Positions 1 through 8,242 of a stretch of DNA of 64,000 bases are shown here, in pieces. A model generated the notes under the pieces. It searched no databases, had not been told where the DNA came from, and saw nothing but the letters and a program-made list of their open reading frames with translations. The stretch covers positions 89,624-153,623 of the forward strand of contig NZ_QJQX01000029.1 of NCBI RefSeq assembly GCF_013393185.1. The letters run 5' to 3'. This DNA is from Sphingobium lactosutens (GTDB lineage Bacteria > Pseudomonadota > Alphaproteobacteria > Sphingomonadales > Sphingomonadaceae). The position numbers and the translations under genes were made by a program. Each line of letters opens with the position of its first letter. The stretch's first letter is position 1.

Positions 1-153
1 GATCAGATGTGCATAGACGAACGGGTCAGCGCCGCCGACCTGCATGACCGGCTCGCGCAGCGCTTCGACCTTGGCCCGCGCGCGGCGGCGCTGCCGGAAA
101 TCGCGGCGCATCTCGACGCGCTGGTGGCGCTCGGTCTGGTGCGCCCGGCATGA
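1..153 (+). CDS. PqqD-like peptide chaperone (HPr-rel-A system), C-terminal part
   Basis: This is the open frame entering from the left edge; only its last 50 residues are present, ending with TGA at 151-153. The visible piece is an alpha-helical stretch (RVSAADLHDRLAQRF, then ALPEIAAHLDALVALGLV) that fits the winged-helix end of PqqD-family proteins. The stop overlaps the ATG of the HprK-related kinase gene (ATGA at 150-153), so the two are translationally coupled. The assignment leans on this neighbour: a PqqD-like protein, an HprK-related kinase A and a nucleotidyltransferase form the HPr-rel-A cassette known from proteobacteria. Without the N-terminus the identity is an inference. Confidence 0.6.
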   Translation, partial: DQMCIDERVSAADLHDRLAQRFDLGPRAAALPEIAAHLDALVALGLVRPA

Positions 154-1013
154 GGCACGACCTGACCCTGCGCATCGGCCCGGCGACCTTCCGCATCGGA
201 TCGGCATGGGCTGGACCGATCGACCAGCTCGCCCGCCTCTATGCCGCCTATCCGCAGGTGGAGGGCGCGATCGCCGACTTCACCGTCCGGCTCCAGCCGA
301 CCAGCCTTGCGCGGCGCTGGGTGCGGCCGTCCATCTTCATCACCGGCGACCATGGCCTGGCCGACGCCGCGCCGATGAGCCTGTCGCACGGGCTGCTTGC
401 CGCCGAAATGGGCATGAACCTCCAGATGGCGCTCGGCTGGCGGCGGCATCTGCTGCTCCATGCGTCGAGCGTCGAGAAGGATGGCCGGGTGCTGGTGATG
501 ACCGGCGAATCCGGGTCGGGCAAATCGACGCTCGCGGCCCTGCTGGGCGAGCGAGGCTGGCGCTTCATGGGCGACGAATTCGCCCTGCTCGACCTCGACA
601 GCGGTGCGATCCTGCCCTTCCCCCGCCTCGTATCGCTCAAGAATCGCGCGATCGACGTGGTCGAGGATGCGGTGGGCGACGTGCGCATGGGACCGATGCT
701 GCGCGCCACGGCCAAGGGGGATATCCGCCACATGGTGCCGCGCGCCGACGCCGTCGCCCGCATGGACGAAGGCGGAAAGCCGGCCCTGCTGCTCTTCCCG
801 CGCTTCGGCCCCGACACGGATATACGCGCGGTAGGGCAGGGTGAAATCTTCATGCGCCTGACGCAGGCCTCGACCAATTATGTGGCGCTGGGCGAGCCGG
901 GCTTCGCCGCGCTGACCCGCTTCGTGCAGTCCGTTCCCGCGCGGGCGATCGACTTCCCCTCGGGCGAGGCGGCGTTCGAGATGGTCGACCGGCTCTGGGG
1001 AGAAGTGGCATGA
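150..1013 (+). CDS. HprK-related kinase A
   Basis: A 287-residue P-loop kinase related to HPr kinase/phosphorylase. The Walker A motif GESGSGKST lies at residues 119-127, inside an LLLHAS...LVMTGE context typical of the HprK fold, followed by FMGDEFALLDL, which fits the acidic segment after the P-loop. The N-terminal about 100 residues do not resemble the HprK Mur-like domain, as in the HprK-related families of proteobacteria. No HPr gene is visible here, so the substrate is unknown. It overlaps the PqqD-like gene upstream and the nucleotidyltransferase gene downstream by 4 nt each, implying one operon. Family identity is well supported; the biological role is not established. Confidence 0.85.
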   Translation: MRHDLTLRIGPATFRIGSAWAGPIDQLARLYAAYPQVEGAIADFTVRLQPTSLARRWVRPSIFITGDHGLADAAPMSLSHGLLAAEMGMNLQMALGWRRHLLLHASSVEKDGRVLVMTGESGSGKSTLAALLGERGWRFMGDEFALLDLDSGAILPFPRLVSLKNRAIDVVEDAVGDVRMGPMLRATAKGDIRHMVPRADAVARMDEGGKPALLLFPRFGPDTDIRAVGQGEIFMRLTQASTNYVALGEPGFAALTRFVQSVPARAIDFPSGEAAFEMVDRLWGEVA

Positions 1014-1999
1014 GCGCCGCCCTGCTGGTCGACACGCTGCGCGATCCCGCCAGCGTCGGGGGGCTGGATGCGACCGGCTGGAACCATCTGATCGCGGCGG
1101 CGCGCGCCGAACGGCTGATCGGCACGCTGGCGCATCGTCTGGCGGGCATCGCCGTGCCGTCGCCCGTCACCCCGATCCTGGCCGATGCCGTGCGCGACGC
1201 CGACCGGGAAGCCCGACAGGCGCTGTGGGAAGCCGATCGCTGCGTCGATGCGCTGCGCGGCACCGGCGTGCCGACCATATTGCTCAAGGGCACGGCCTAT
1301 GTCGCGGCGGGGCTGCGCGCGGGGCAGGGGCGCTTCATCGGCGATCTCGACATTCTCGTGCCGCGCGACGCCATGCCGGTGGCGGAAAAGGCGATGATGG
1401 CGGCGGGCTGGGAATGGGTGAAGCCCGATCCCTATGACGACGCCTATTATCGCCAGTGGATGCACGAGCTGCCCCCGCTCATCCATCGCGAGCGGGACCG
1501 GATGATCGACGTCCATCATACCGTGCTGCCGCTGACCGCTCGCCAGACGCCCGATGCCGCCGCGATGATCGCCGACGCCGTTCAAATAACCGATGGATTA
1601 TATATCCTCTCGCCAGAAGACCGGATCATCCATTCGGCTGCGCATATGCTGGCTGACGGCGATTTGCAGGGCGGCCTGCGCAACCTGTGGGACATTTATT
1701 GTCTGCTGCCCGATGTGGACCCGGCGGCCCTGGAGGCGCGTGCGACCCGGCACGGTCTGTTGCTCCATGTCCGGCAAGCGCAGCGGCTGGCCGCCGCGAT
1801 CTATGGCGATGGGGCGCGGCTTACCCTTTGGGACCGGCTGGTGCGGGCGCGGCTGCTTGCCCGCAATGGCTGGGGGCAGGAGGTGCGCAAGCTTCTGGTC
1901 TTCGGCTTCTATGTCCGCTCGCACTGGCTGCGCATGCCGCCGATGATGCTGGCGCGCCACCTCTGGACCAAGTGGCGCAAGGGGCATCGGCCGCAATAA
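1010..1999 (+). CDS. Nucleotidyltransferase family protein (NTP_transf_5 type)
   Basis: A 329-residue protein whose centre carries TILLKGTAYVAAGL and then FIGDLDILVPRD. The GDLDIL segment supplies the two metal-binding aspartates of the nucleotidyltransferase fold, and the later IDVHH segment is also family-like. Proteins of this kind occur with HprK-related kinases and PqqD-like proteins; what they modify is unknown. It starts with ATG overlapping the kinase stop (ATGA at 1010-1013), so it is the third gene of the coupled cassette. No signal peptide or membrane span is evident. The gene ends 6 bp from the convergent bdcR stop. Confidence 0.8.
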   Translation: MSAALLVDTLRDPASVGGLDATGWNHLIAAARAERLIGTLAHRLAGIAVPSPVTPILADAVRDADREARQALWEADRCVDALRGTGVPTILLKGTAYVAAGLRAGQGRFIGDLDILVPRDAMPVAEKAMMAAGWEWVKPDPYDDAYYRQWMHELPPLIHRERDRMIDVHHTVLPLTARQTPDAAAMIADAVQITDGLYILSPEDRIIHSAAHMLADGDLQGGLRNLWDIYCLLPDVDPAALEARATRHGLLLHVRQAQRLAAAIYGDGARLTLWDRLVRARLLARNGWGQEVRKLLVFGFYVRSHWLRMPPMMLARHLWTKWRKGHRPQ

Positions 2000-2005
2000 C
2001 GCCTT

Positions 2006-2599
2006 TCAGCCTCGCGCCAGCATGGCCTCGACCGCCAGCCCCGCCATGTCGGCCACGGCGATCAGCCGCGCCACCGGCATCCCGCCGCGCGCGTCGGCGG
2101 ACATGCCCGACATGATCGCGACCATATAGTCGGCGACGACATCGGCCTGCCCCGGATGCGCCTGGCGCAGATAGTCGCGCACCCTTTCCCGGCTCGCCGC
2201 CTTCCATGTGCAGGCCAGGCCCGCCGCCTGCCGGTCCGCGCCGCGCGCGCCTTCCAGCACCAGGCACCCCGGCGCCTGCGGATCGGCGGCATAGATGGTC
2301 GCGGCCTCGCGCAGCAGGCGCGTCAACGCCCTTGCCGGATCGCAGCCGGACGCGAGCAGTTCGTCGACCGGCAGGGCGCTGCGGGCGTAGCGGCCCAGCA
2401 CTTCCTCGAACAGCTCCGCCTTGCTGCCGAAGGCCGCATAGAGGCTGGGCGGGTTGATGCTCATCGCCTCGGCCAGCGCGGCGACGCCTACCCCTTCATA
2501 GCCATAAGCGTGGAACAGCGCCTGCGCTTGATCGAGCGCGGCATCGCGATCAAATTGCCGCGGCCTGCCACGGCTTTTCGATTTATCTTTATCGACCAC
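2006..2599 (-). CDS. bdcR: TetR-family repressor, BdcR-like
   Basis: A 197-residue TetR-family regulator. The N-terminus (GRPRQFDRDAALDQAQALF, then a helix-turn-helix with SINPPSLYAAFGSKAELF at about 48-65) matches the E. coli BdcR pattern, as I recall it, including PPSLYAAFGSKA; the C-terminal half contains GCLVLEGARG and IMSGMSADAR, also as in BdcR. Translation begins at a GTG at 2599. It is divergent from the bdcA-like gene with only 72 bp between them, the same arrangement as in E. coli, where BdcR represses bdcA. By analogy it is probably a local repressor of its neighbour; the ligand is unknown. Confidence 0.8.
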   Translation of the reverse strand: MVDKDKSKSRGRPRQFDRDAALDQAQALFHAYGYEGVGVAALAEAMSINPPSLYAAFGSKAELFEEVLGRYARSALPVDELLASGCDPARALTRLLREAATIYAADPQAPGCLVLEGARGADRQAAGLACTWKAASRERVRDYLRQAHPGQADVVADYMVAIMSGMSADARGGMPVARLIAVADMAGLAVEAMLARG

Positions 2600-2671
2600 T
2601 ACAAAAATCCTTGAACCAATCTGCTGACGATATATATAGCGATCATTACAAATATCTCAAGGACACCGGAC
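2600..2671. promoter_or_regulatory. Divergent bdcR/bdcA promoter region with near-palindrome
   Basis: This 72-bp AT-rich gap separates two divergent starts and must hold both promoters. It contains the near-palindrome CGATATATATAGCG at 2628-2641 (12 of 14 positions symmetrical), a reasonable operator candidate for the adjacent TetR-type repressor. The ribosome-binding site of bdcA is the AAGGA of TCAAGGACACC just before its ATG. Operator function is inferred from symmetry and position only. Confidence 0.4.
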
Positions 2672-3385
2672 ATGACCGATTTCACTTCCAGGAAGACTCT
2701 CGTTCTGGGCGGCAGCCGCGGCATCGGCGCCGCCATCGTCCGCCGCTTTGCCGGCGATGGCGCGCAGGTCGCCTTCACCTATGCGGGATCGCATGACGCG
2801 GCTCAGGCACTCGCGAAAGAGACTGGCGCCGAAGCGATCCAGTCCGACGCTGCCGACCGCCAGCAGGTGATCGACGTGGTGGCGGGGCAGGGGCCGCTCG
2901 ATATCCTGGTGGTGAATGCCGGCGCGCTGGTGCTGGGCGATCCGCTGACGCTCGACGCCGATGCGGTCGACCGGATGATCGACATCAATGTCCGCGCGCC
3001 CTACCATGCTGCCGTCGAAGCCGCGCGGCAGATGCGCGACGGTGGTCGCATCATCGTGATCGGATCGGTCAATGGCGACCGCATGCCGTTCGAGGGCGGC
3101 GCGGCCTATGCCCTCACCAAATCGGCGCTTCAGGGCATGGCCCGCGGCCTCGCCCGCGACTTCGGTGCGCGCGGCATTACCGTCAACATCATCCAGCCCG
3201 GCCCGACCAATACCGACATGAACCCGGAAGACGGGCCGATGGCCACCACGATGCACGGCTTCATGGCGATCAAGCGCCACGCCACGGGGGAAGAAATCGC
3301 CGGCCTCGCCGCCTATCTCGCCGGACCCGAAGCGGGCATCATCACCGGCGCCCTGCACACGATCGATGGCGGTTTCGGCGCCTGA
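2672..3385 (+). CDS. bdcA: SDR-family protein, BdcA-like biofilm dispersal mediator
   Basis: A 237-residue short-chain dehydrogenase/reductase fold. The cofactor glycine motif GGSRGIGAAIVRRF is at about 14-27, followed by LVVNAG, then IGSVNGDRMPFEGGAAYALTKSALQGMARGLARDFGARGITVN with the YxxxK pair (YALTK). The stretches SVNGDRMP, SALQGMARGLARDFG and IKRH match E. coli BdcA as I recall it. In E. coli BdcA promotes biofilm dispersal by sequestering cyclic-di-GMP. The divergent bdcR-like neighbour supports the call. Whether this copy binds cyclic-di-GMP or acts as a classical reductase cannot be told from sequence. The start ATG at 2672 has AAGGA upstream. Confidence 0.8.
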   Translation: MTDFTSRKTLVLGGSRGIGAAIVRRFAGDGAQVAFTYAGSHDAAQALAKETGAEAIQSDAADRQQVIDVVAGQGPLDILVVNAGALVLGDPLTLDADAVDRMIDINVRAPYHAAVEAARQMRDGGRIIVIGSVNGDRMPFEGGAAYALTKSALQGMARGLARDFGARGITVNIIQPGPTNTDMNPEDGPMATTMHGFMAIKRHATGEEIAGLAAYLAGPEAGIITGALHTIDGGFGA

Positions 3386-3416
3386 TCTGTCCTATTTGCA
3401 CAGGGGACGCTATGAT

Positions 3417-3442
3417 GGTCGCCGGCCGATACGCCGGCGACC
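3417..3442 (+). terminator. Hairpin after bdcA
   Basis: A perfect 10-bp GC-rich stem (GGTCGCCGGC at 3417-3426, GCCGGCGACC at 3433-3442) with a 6-nt loop follows the bdcA stop by about 30 nt and is trailed by GTTAATTT. The weak U-tract makes it an imperfect intrinsic terminator. Confidence 0.5.
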
Positions 3443-3447
3443 GTTAA

Positions 3448-3504
3448 TTTCCAACATTGGTAAGAAAATGTCGGAATGTACGGGAAATGTGCGAAGTTAA
3501 GCGC
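3448..3504 (+). repeat. 57-nt dispersed intergenic element, copy 1
   Basis: Begins TTTCCAACA and ends with a 23-nt segment starting GGGAAATGTGCGAAG (3482-3504). The same two ends, in the reverse orientation and exactly the same 57-nt spacing, recur at 28401-28457; the 23-nt end is identical in both while the 25-nt centre differs. This copy sits between bdcA and the M20 peptidase gene. Confidence 0.75.
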
Positions 3505-3512
3505 TGGCGCGC

Positions 3513-4880
3513 TCAATCCTTCTTCAGGATATCCAGCGCCAGTACCGTCATCGCCTCGCTCGCGGTCGCGATCACCTTGTCGGCCTGAGGCGCCCAGAAG
3601 GGGCTGTGGAGCGAGGGCAGGCTGGTCTGGCCCGCCTTGGCCGCAGCCAGCTTGTCCGCCGGCACGCCGCCGACCCAGAAGATGAAGCTGTTGATGCTCT
3701 TGTCGGCGCGATAGAAGCGGCCGAAATCCTCGCCCCCCATCACCGCGGGAGTCTTCACCACACGACCTTCGGGGAAATGGCTCTTGAGCAGGCCCGCCAT
3801 CTGCTCGGCAAATTCGGGCGGATTATAGGTGGACGGCGTGAATTCATCCTTCACCGTCACCACCGGCATCCGATCTTCCGGCACGCCCGCCGCGATCGCC
3901 TCGCCGCGCGAGATGCGCTTGATTCCTTCGATCAGCCTGGCGCGCGTCTCGTCCGAATAGCTGCGGATGGTGAGCAGCAGCTTCGCCTCGTCGGGGATGA
4001 TATTATGCTTGGCGCCACCTTGGAAGCTGCCGACGGTGACGACCGCCGGATCCTGCGGATCCTGCTCGCGGCTCACCAGCGTCTGGAGCGACGTCACGAT
4101 CCGGGCGCCCAGCACGATCGGGTCGCGTGTCGTCTGCGGATAGGCGCCATGACCGCCAAGCCCCTTCACGACAATGTCCACGCTGTCGACATTGGCCAGC
4201 GCATAGCCCGGCGTATAGCCGACCACGCCTGCCTCCAGATTGGCGGCGTCGTGGAAGGCGATGGCATGGGTCGGGCGCGGGAAACGGGTGTAGAGTCCAT
4301 CCTCCAGCATGTCGCGCGCGCCCTTGCCCACTTCCTCGGCGGGCTGGAGGATCATGACCAGCGTGCCTTTCCACTGATCCTTGCGGGCCGCGAGCAGCTT
4401 GGCCGTCTCGATGAAGGCGGTCATGTGCGTATCATGGCCGCAGGCGTGCATCACGCCCGTCTCGACGCCTTCGGGCGTCTTGGTGCGGACCTTGGACGCG
4501 AAGTCCAGCCCCGTCTGCTCGACCACCGGCAGGCCGTCCATGTCGGCGCGGATCAGCAGCACCGGGCCGGCGCCATTCTTCATCACCGCGACCACGCCGG
4601 TGCCACCGACCTTCTCGCTCACGTCGAACTTCAGCGCCTTCAGCCGCTTCGCGAGCTTGGCGGCGGTGTTGACCTCCTGAAGCGACAATTCGGGATTGGC
4701 GTGCAGGTCGCGGTAGAGCGTCATCAGCCCGTCCATGTCCTTGGCGACCACTGCCCCGATCTCGCTCTGCGCGGGCGGCGCGGGCGGCGTTTCGGCCGGG
4801 GGTGTCCCGGTCGGGCTTTGGGCAGCGGCGATGGACGTGAAGCTGACGGCGGCCAGAAAGGCCGTGAGCGCGTGGCGCAT
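3513..4880 (-). CDS. Secreted M20D-family amidohydrolase/peptidase
   Basis: A 455-residue metallo-amidohydrolase. The start chosen at 4880 (MRHALTAFLAAVSFTSIAAAQ) gives a clean signal peptide and has AGGGAGA upstream; a longer frame back to 4976 has neither and would overlap the next gene. Family motifs are visible in order: LHANPELSLQE, IRADMDGLPV, HACGHDTHMTAF (metal ligands Cys/His/Asp), ILQPAEE and, near the end, MGGEDFGRFY. Members of this family remove acyl groups from amino acids or cleave small amides such as hippurate or indole-acetyl conjugates; the substrate here is unknown. The signal peptide followed by a Pro-rich linker implies periplasmic location. Confidence 0.9.
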   Translation of the reverse strand: MRHALTAFLAAVSFTSIAAAQSPTGTPPAETPPAPPAQSEIGAVVAKDMDGLMTLYRDLHANPELSLQEVNTAAKLAKRLKALKFDVSEKVGGTGVVAVMKNGAGPVLLIRADMDGLPVVEQTGLDFASKVRTKTPEGVETGVMHACGHDTHMTAFIETAKLLAARKDQWKGTLVMILQPAEEVGKGARDMLEDGLYTRFPRPTHAIAFHDAANLEAGVVGYTPGYALANVDSVDIVVKGLGGHGAYPQTTRDPIVLGARIVTSLQTLVSREQDPQDPAVVTVGSFQGGAKHNIIPDEAKLLLTIRSYSDETRARLIEGIKRISRGEAIAAGVPEDRMPVVTVKDEFTPSTYNPPEFAEQMAGLLKSHFPEGRVVKTPAVMGGEDFGRFYRADKSINSFIFWVGGVPADKLAAAKAGQTSLPSLHSPFWAPQADKVIATASEAMTVLALDILKKD

Positions 4881-4972
4881 ATGCGTGAATCTCCCTTGCT
4901 GCGCCGGAGCATAGGGCGATTTGACGCGCGTTAAAGAGGGATTGTTGCGGGGCGGTTCAGACCATGTCCACT

Positions 4973-6073
4973 TCAATAATAATCATAGACGCCGGTATAG
5001 GGCAGCTGGAAATAGTTCAGTCCGCTGCCGATGGCGCGGCCGATGCGCGACCGGCTGTTGCGGAAGAACAGCTCCTTGATGTTCAGCGCGACGCCGAAGA
5101 AGATGTCGCGCCGGGGGCGGATGCCGGCAGCCCGGTCGGACGCCAGGAAATTCCTGCCGCGATAGCCGACCTGCAATTCCACGAAGCGCAGCGGGCTGGT
5201 CTTCAGCTTCTGGAAGCCTGCCAATTCCAGCGAGAACAGGAAGTGCTGCTGCTCATAATGGCGTTTGCCCTTGAAGCTGTAGACCTGGGAATTGGGCATC
5301 ACCATGAGCCGGAAATCCAGCTTCTCTTCCAGCCCCGGCACATTGTGGCGCAGCACGGAAAAGGCCGCGCCGGCCGTGTTGAAGACCACGTCCTGATAGG
5401 AAAAGCCGCTGTCGCTCTTATGCCCGTCCCATATTTCGCCATAAAGTTGCAGGCCGGTCGACAGGATCGCCGCAGGCAGGGCCGCGGCCGCCCGGTCGCC
5501 GGTCTTCCGCGCGATCCGCGCGCCCAGAAATTCGGCGAACAGATAGGCGTTGAAGGCGTGGGTCAGCTTGTCGATGCCCAGATTGTTCGTGTTTCGGCCA
5601 AACCAGCCTTCATCCTTGAAGTGGAAGCTTGTCGTGTCGTCGGTCCAATAGGCCTGGGTCGCGGTGATATAGGCGAACAGGCCCAGCGTCTCCCATTTGG
5701 CGGCCCCGATGCGGCTGCCGAGCGAGCGATAGCGTTGCGCGGACTCCGGCGATGGCGCCGGCGGATCGCCCGGCTCCGGCCCGATCGGCATTGCCGGAGC
5801 GTCCCGATCAGGCAGCGTCGGCGACAGCATCGCAAGGTCGAAATCGCTTTCGATCGGCCGGCCGTCCGCGACCGGAAAGATCGGCGAAGGGGCGGGGGAT
5901 GGCGCGCTCCCCATTTCGGCCACGACGCCGCCATCATGGAAAAGGGGGATGGACGATGCGTCGATGGCCTGCGCCTGCGCCTGGACCATGGCGAGCGCCA
6001 CCAGCAGCGATGGCGGCGCACAATATTTCCCGGCGCGCCTGATGACGCGACGGCACCCTCTTCCTGCCGGCAT
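4973..6073 (-). CDS. DUF2279 (YfiM-like) family protein
   Basis: A 366-residue exported protein. After a possible signal segment (SLLVALAMVQAQAQA near residues 22-36) comes a Pro/Asp-rich linker, then the DUF2279-like core: FGRNTNNLGIDKLTHAFNAYLFAEFL and later EIWDGHKSDSGFSYQDVVFNTAGA, where the D-K-x-x-H and D...G-F-S-x-x-D pattern is conserved in this family. The C-terminal third (MVMPNSQVYSFKGKRHYEQQHFL) is beta-rich. The function of the family is unknown. It is minus-strand like the M20 peptidase gene but separated from it by about 90 bp. The start at 6073 is the first in frame and is not certain. Confidence 0.7.
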   Translation of the reverse strand: MPAGRGCRRVIRRAGKYCAPPSLLVALAMVQAQAQAIDASSIPLFHDGGVVAEMGSAPSPAPSPIFPVADGRPIESDFDLAMLSPTLPDRDAPAMPIGPEPGDPPAPSPESAQRYRSLGSRIGAAKWETLGLFAYITATQAYWTDDTTSFHFKDEGWFGRNTNNLGIDKLTHAFNAYLFAEFLGARIARKTGDRAAAALPAAILSTGLQLYGEIWDGHKSDSGFSYQDVVFNTAGAAFSVLRHNVPGLEEKLDFRLMVMPNSQVYSFKGKRHYEQQHFLFSLELAGFQKLKTSPLRFVELQVGYRGRNFLASDRAAGIRPRRDIFFGVALNIKELFFRNSRSRIGRAIGSGLNYFQLPYTGVYDYY

Positions 6074-6287
6074 TGAGAGGCCCCCCTGTGGAAGAGCGTT
6101 GGACTGTAACGACCGTCATCGACGAAGAGGGGCACAGTAGCATTGCATGGCAAAAGCGGGGCCTGCCATTTTGGCGTATTTCAATTGGGTACGGCGTCTT
6201 CACCCCTATTGCGTATGCACAGTGGGGTAGGTGAAGGGCGGCGGCGGCACCTTGCAGGCATCACCGCCACCCCTTCCGTCAGGCGTT

Positions 6288-7796
6288 TCAGCGCGCCGAA
6301 ATGAACGCCCTGATGTCCGTGCTCAGCTTGCGCAGGTCATCGGGGCGGACATACATCATGTGGCCGGCATCATAATAATGATAGTGGATGCGAGCCGGGT
6401 CGAAGCCGGTCCGGCTCATCGCATATTCCGCGCCGAAGAAGGGCGTCGCGAAATCATACCAGCCTTGGCCGACAAAGACCTTGAGGCCGCTATTCTCGCG
6501 CAGCGCCTTGCCCAGATAGGGGGCGACGCTGCCATAGACTTCGCTCGCCCGGCCGCTCTTGCCGTCCAGCTTCCAGTCCCATCCGCTGACCCCGCCGATC
6601 GTCACATAGGAGCGATCCGTCTTGTAGCCGAGGTCGTCGCGGGCATAGCTGTTCATCGCGGCGGTATAGGCGCCGTCGATCGCGTAGAAGCTGGGATCAT
6701 TGTCCGGTTCTTCGCCCGCCGCGTCATAATCCTTGCCGGTATAGCGGGTGTCGAGGCGACCGATCGTCGCACCCCGGTCCCGCAGCAATTCCTTGTAGAA
6801 ACGGCCCGGCGTAATGCGCAGGTCGGCGCGGTCCACGAAGGTTTCCGACAGGCCGGTCAGCCGCGCCAGTTCGGCGCGCACGCTGGCGCGTTCATCGGCG
6901 GATAACTGGTTGCCCTTGAGCAGCGCGGCGGCATAGGGACCGATGGCGAAGGCGCGGGCCTGCTGCGCCGCTTCGGCCACGGTCGCGGGCGGACTGCCCA
7001 TCTTCTTGTGATACCAGGCGGTCGTCGCCATCGACGGCAGGTTGATGATATAGGGCATTTCATTGCCCTGCACCTCGGCCGTGGCGCCGAAGTCGAGGAT
7101 GGTCGAAATCAGGATGATGCCGTTGACCGCGACATCATTATAGCTGCCCTCCAATTCGTTGATCAGCGCCACCGAACGGGTCGTGCCATAGCTTTCGCCG
7201 CCGATATATTTGGGCGAGGACCAGCGGCCATTCTCGTTCAGCCACAGGCGGATATACTCGGCGATCGACTTGGCGTCGGCCGACACGCCCCAATAATCCT
7301 TGGGATCCTTCTTGCCGATCGCGTGGGAAAATCCGGTGCCCACCGGATCGATGAAGACGAGGTCGGTGACGTCGAGCAAGGATTCCGGATTGTCCACGAC
7401 CGGATAGGGCGGCGCGCCGTCATCCTGGGCATCGGGCAGCACCACCCGCTTGGGACCGAAGGCGCCCATGTGCAGCCAGAGCGATCCCGACCCCGGACCG
7501 CCATTGTAGAGGAAGGTGATAGGCCGCTTCCTGTCGCCGCCATCCTTGACATAGGAGGTGGCGTAGATCGCCGCGAGCGGCTTGCCGTCCTTGTCCTTGA
7601 GATAGGTTTCGCCGGTGGTCGCGGTGTAGCCGATCGCCTTGCCGCCGAACACGCCCTTATGCTTCGTCACCGAGACATTGGGCGCGGGGACGGCGCTTTC
7701 GGCGACTTCATCCTTCTTTTTGCCGTCGTCCTGGGCCTGGGCGGCGGTGGCGGACAGGACCAGCGCCAGAACGGCGAGGCTGGTGGTGAAGCGCAT
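6288..7796 (-). CDS. S10-family serine carboxypeptidase-like protein
   Basis: A 502-residue alpha/beta-hydrolase of peptidase family S10. It starts with a clear signal peptide (MRFTTSLAVLALVLSATAAQAQ). Family landmarks are FLYNGGPGSGSLWLHMG (oxyanion-hole NGGPG), LVFIDPVGTGFS, then YIGGESYGTTRSVAL with the catalytic Ser of GESYG, and near the end VFVGQGWYDFATPF (catalytic Asp region) and DAGHMMYVRPD (catalytic His). It is predicted to be periplasmic or secreted and to remove C-terminal residues from peptides; a broader acyl-hydrolase role is possible. It appears to be transcribed alone. Confidence 0.9.
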   Translation of the reverse strand: MRFTTSLAVLALVLSATAAQAQDDGKKKDEVAESAVPAPNVSVTKHKGVFGGKAIGYTATTGETYLKDKDGKPLAAIYATSYVKDGGDRKRPITFLYNGGPGSGSLWLHMGAFGPKRVVLPDAQDDGAPPYPVVDNPESLLDVTDLVFIDPVGTGFSHAIGKKDPKDYWGVSADAKSIAEYIRLWLNENGRWSSPKYIGGESYGTTRSVALINELEGSYNDVAVNGIILISTILDFGATAEVQGNEMPYIINLPSMATTAWYHKKMGSPPATVAEAAQQARAFAIGPYAAALLKGNQLSADERASVRAELARLTGLSETFVDRADLRITPGRFYKELLRDRGATIGRLDTRYTGKDYDAAGEEPDNDPSFYAIDGAYTAAMNSYARDDLGYKTDRSYVTIGGVSGWDWKLDGKSGRASEVYGSVAPYLGKALRENSGLKVFVGQGWYDFATPFFGAEYAMSRTGFDPARIHYHYYDAGHMMYVRPDDLRKLSTDIRAFISAR

Positions 7797-8242
7797 GTCA
7801 TTCCCCTTGTTTTACGGACGTCTGGCTAGCCGAGAGAGGCTGCGGCGGGAAGGGGGATTGACGTGGCTGGACGCGACAGTCGCGTCACAGTCGCGAAGTT
7901 CACGATGTCGTCGACGCATTTTGCCCGATTGCGCCGGATTCGCGCCTGCGAAGCGACAGGTACGCGCCGCCGAGGCGCCATCATGGTCATGGCGATGCGT
8001 CACCAACGCGACGGTCGCGCGACACGGATGGGTCACTGACGCGCCTGATACGTGTCGACTGCGTCGCAGCGTGCGGGAGAAGAGCGGGGTGGACGGCGCG
8101 GATTGCATCGCGAAGGATAGATCAGGGAAAATCCTACATTGGAAGATATTTGTGCGACACGATATGGCAGGTGGGTGGGTCAGCGGACAGGCAGCTTCCG
8201 CTAGGCGAGCAAACCATCGACGCTATCAAATGAACGGAACTA
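7797..8242. other. 446-bp intergenic region with two identical dyads
   Basis: No convincing gene on either strand. It holds two copies of the 13-nt dyad CGCGACNGTCGCG, at 7872-7884 (N=A) and 8007-8019 (N=G), each a perfect inverted repeat, with an additional GTCGCG half-site close to the first. The second copy runs into a further GTCGCGCGAC palindrome. These look like protein-binding sites, but no adjacent regulator gene is present to match them. Confidence 0.45.
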
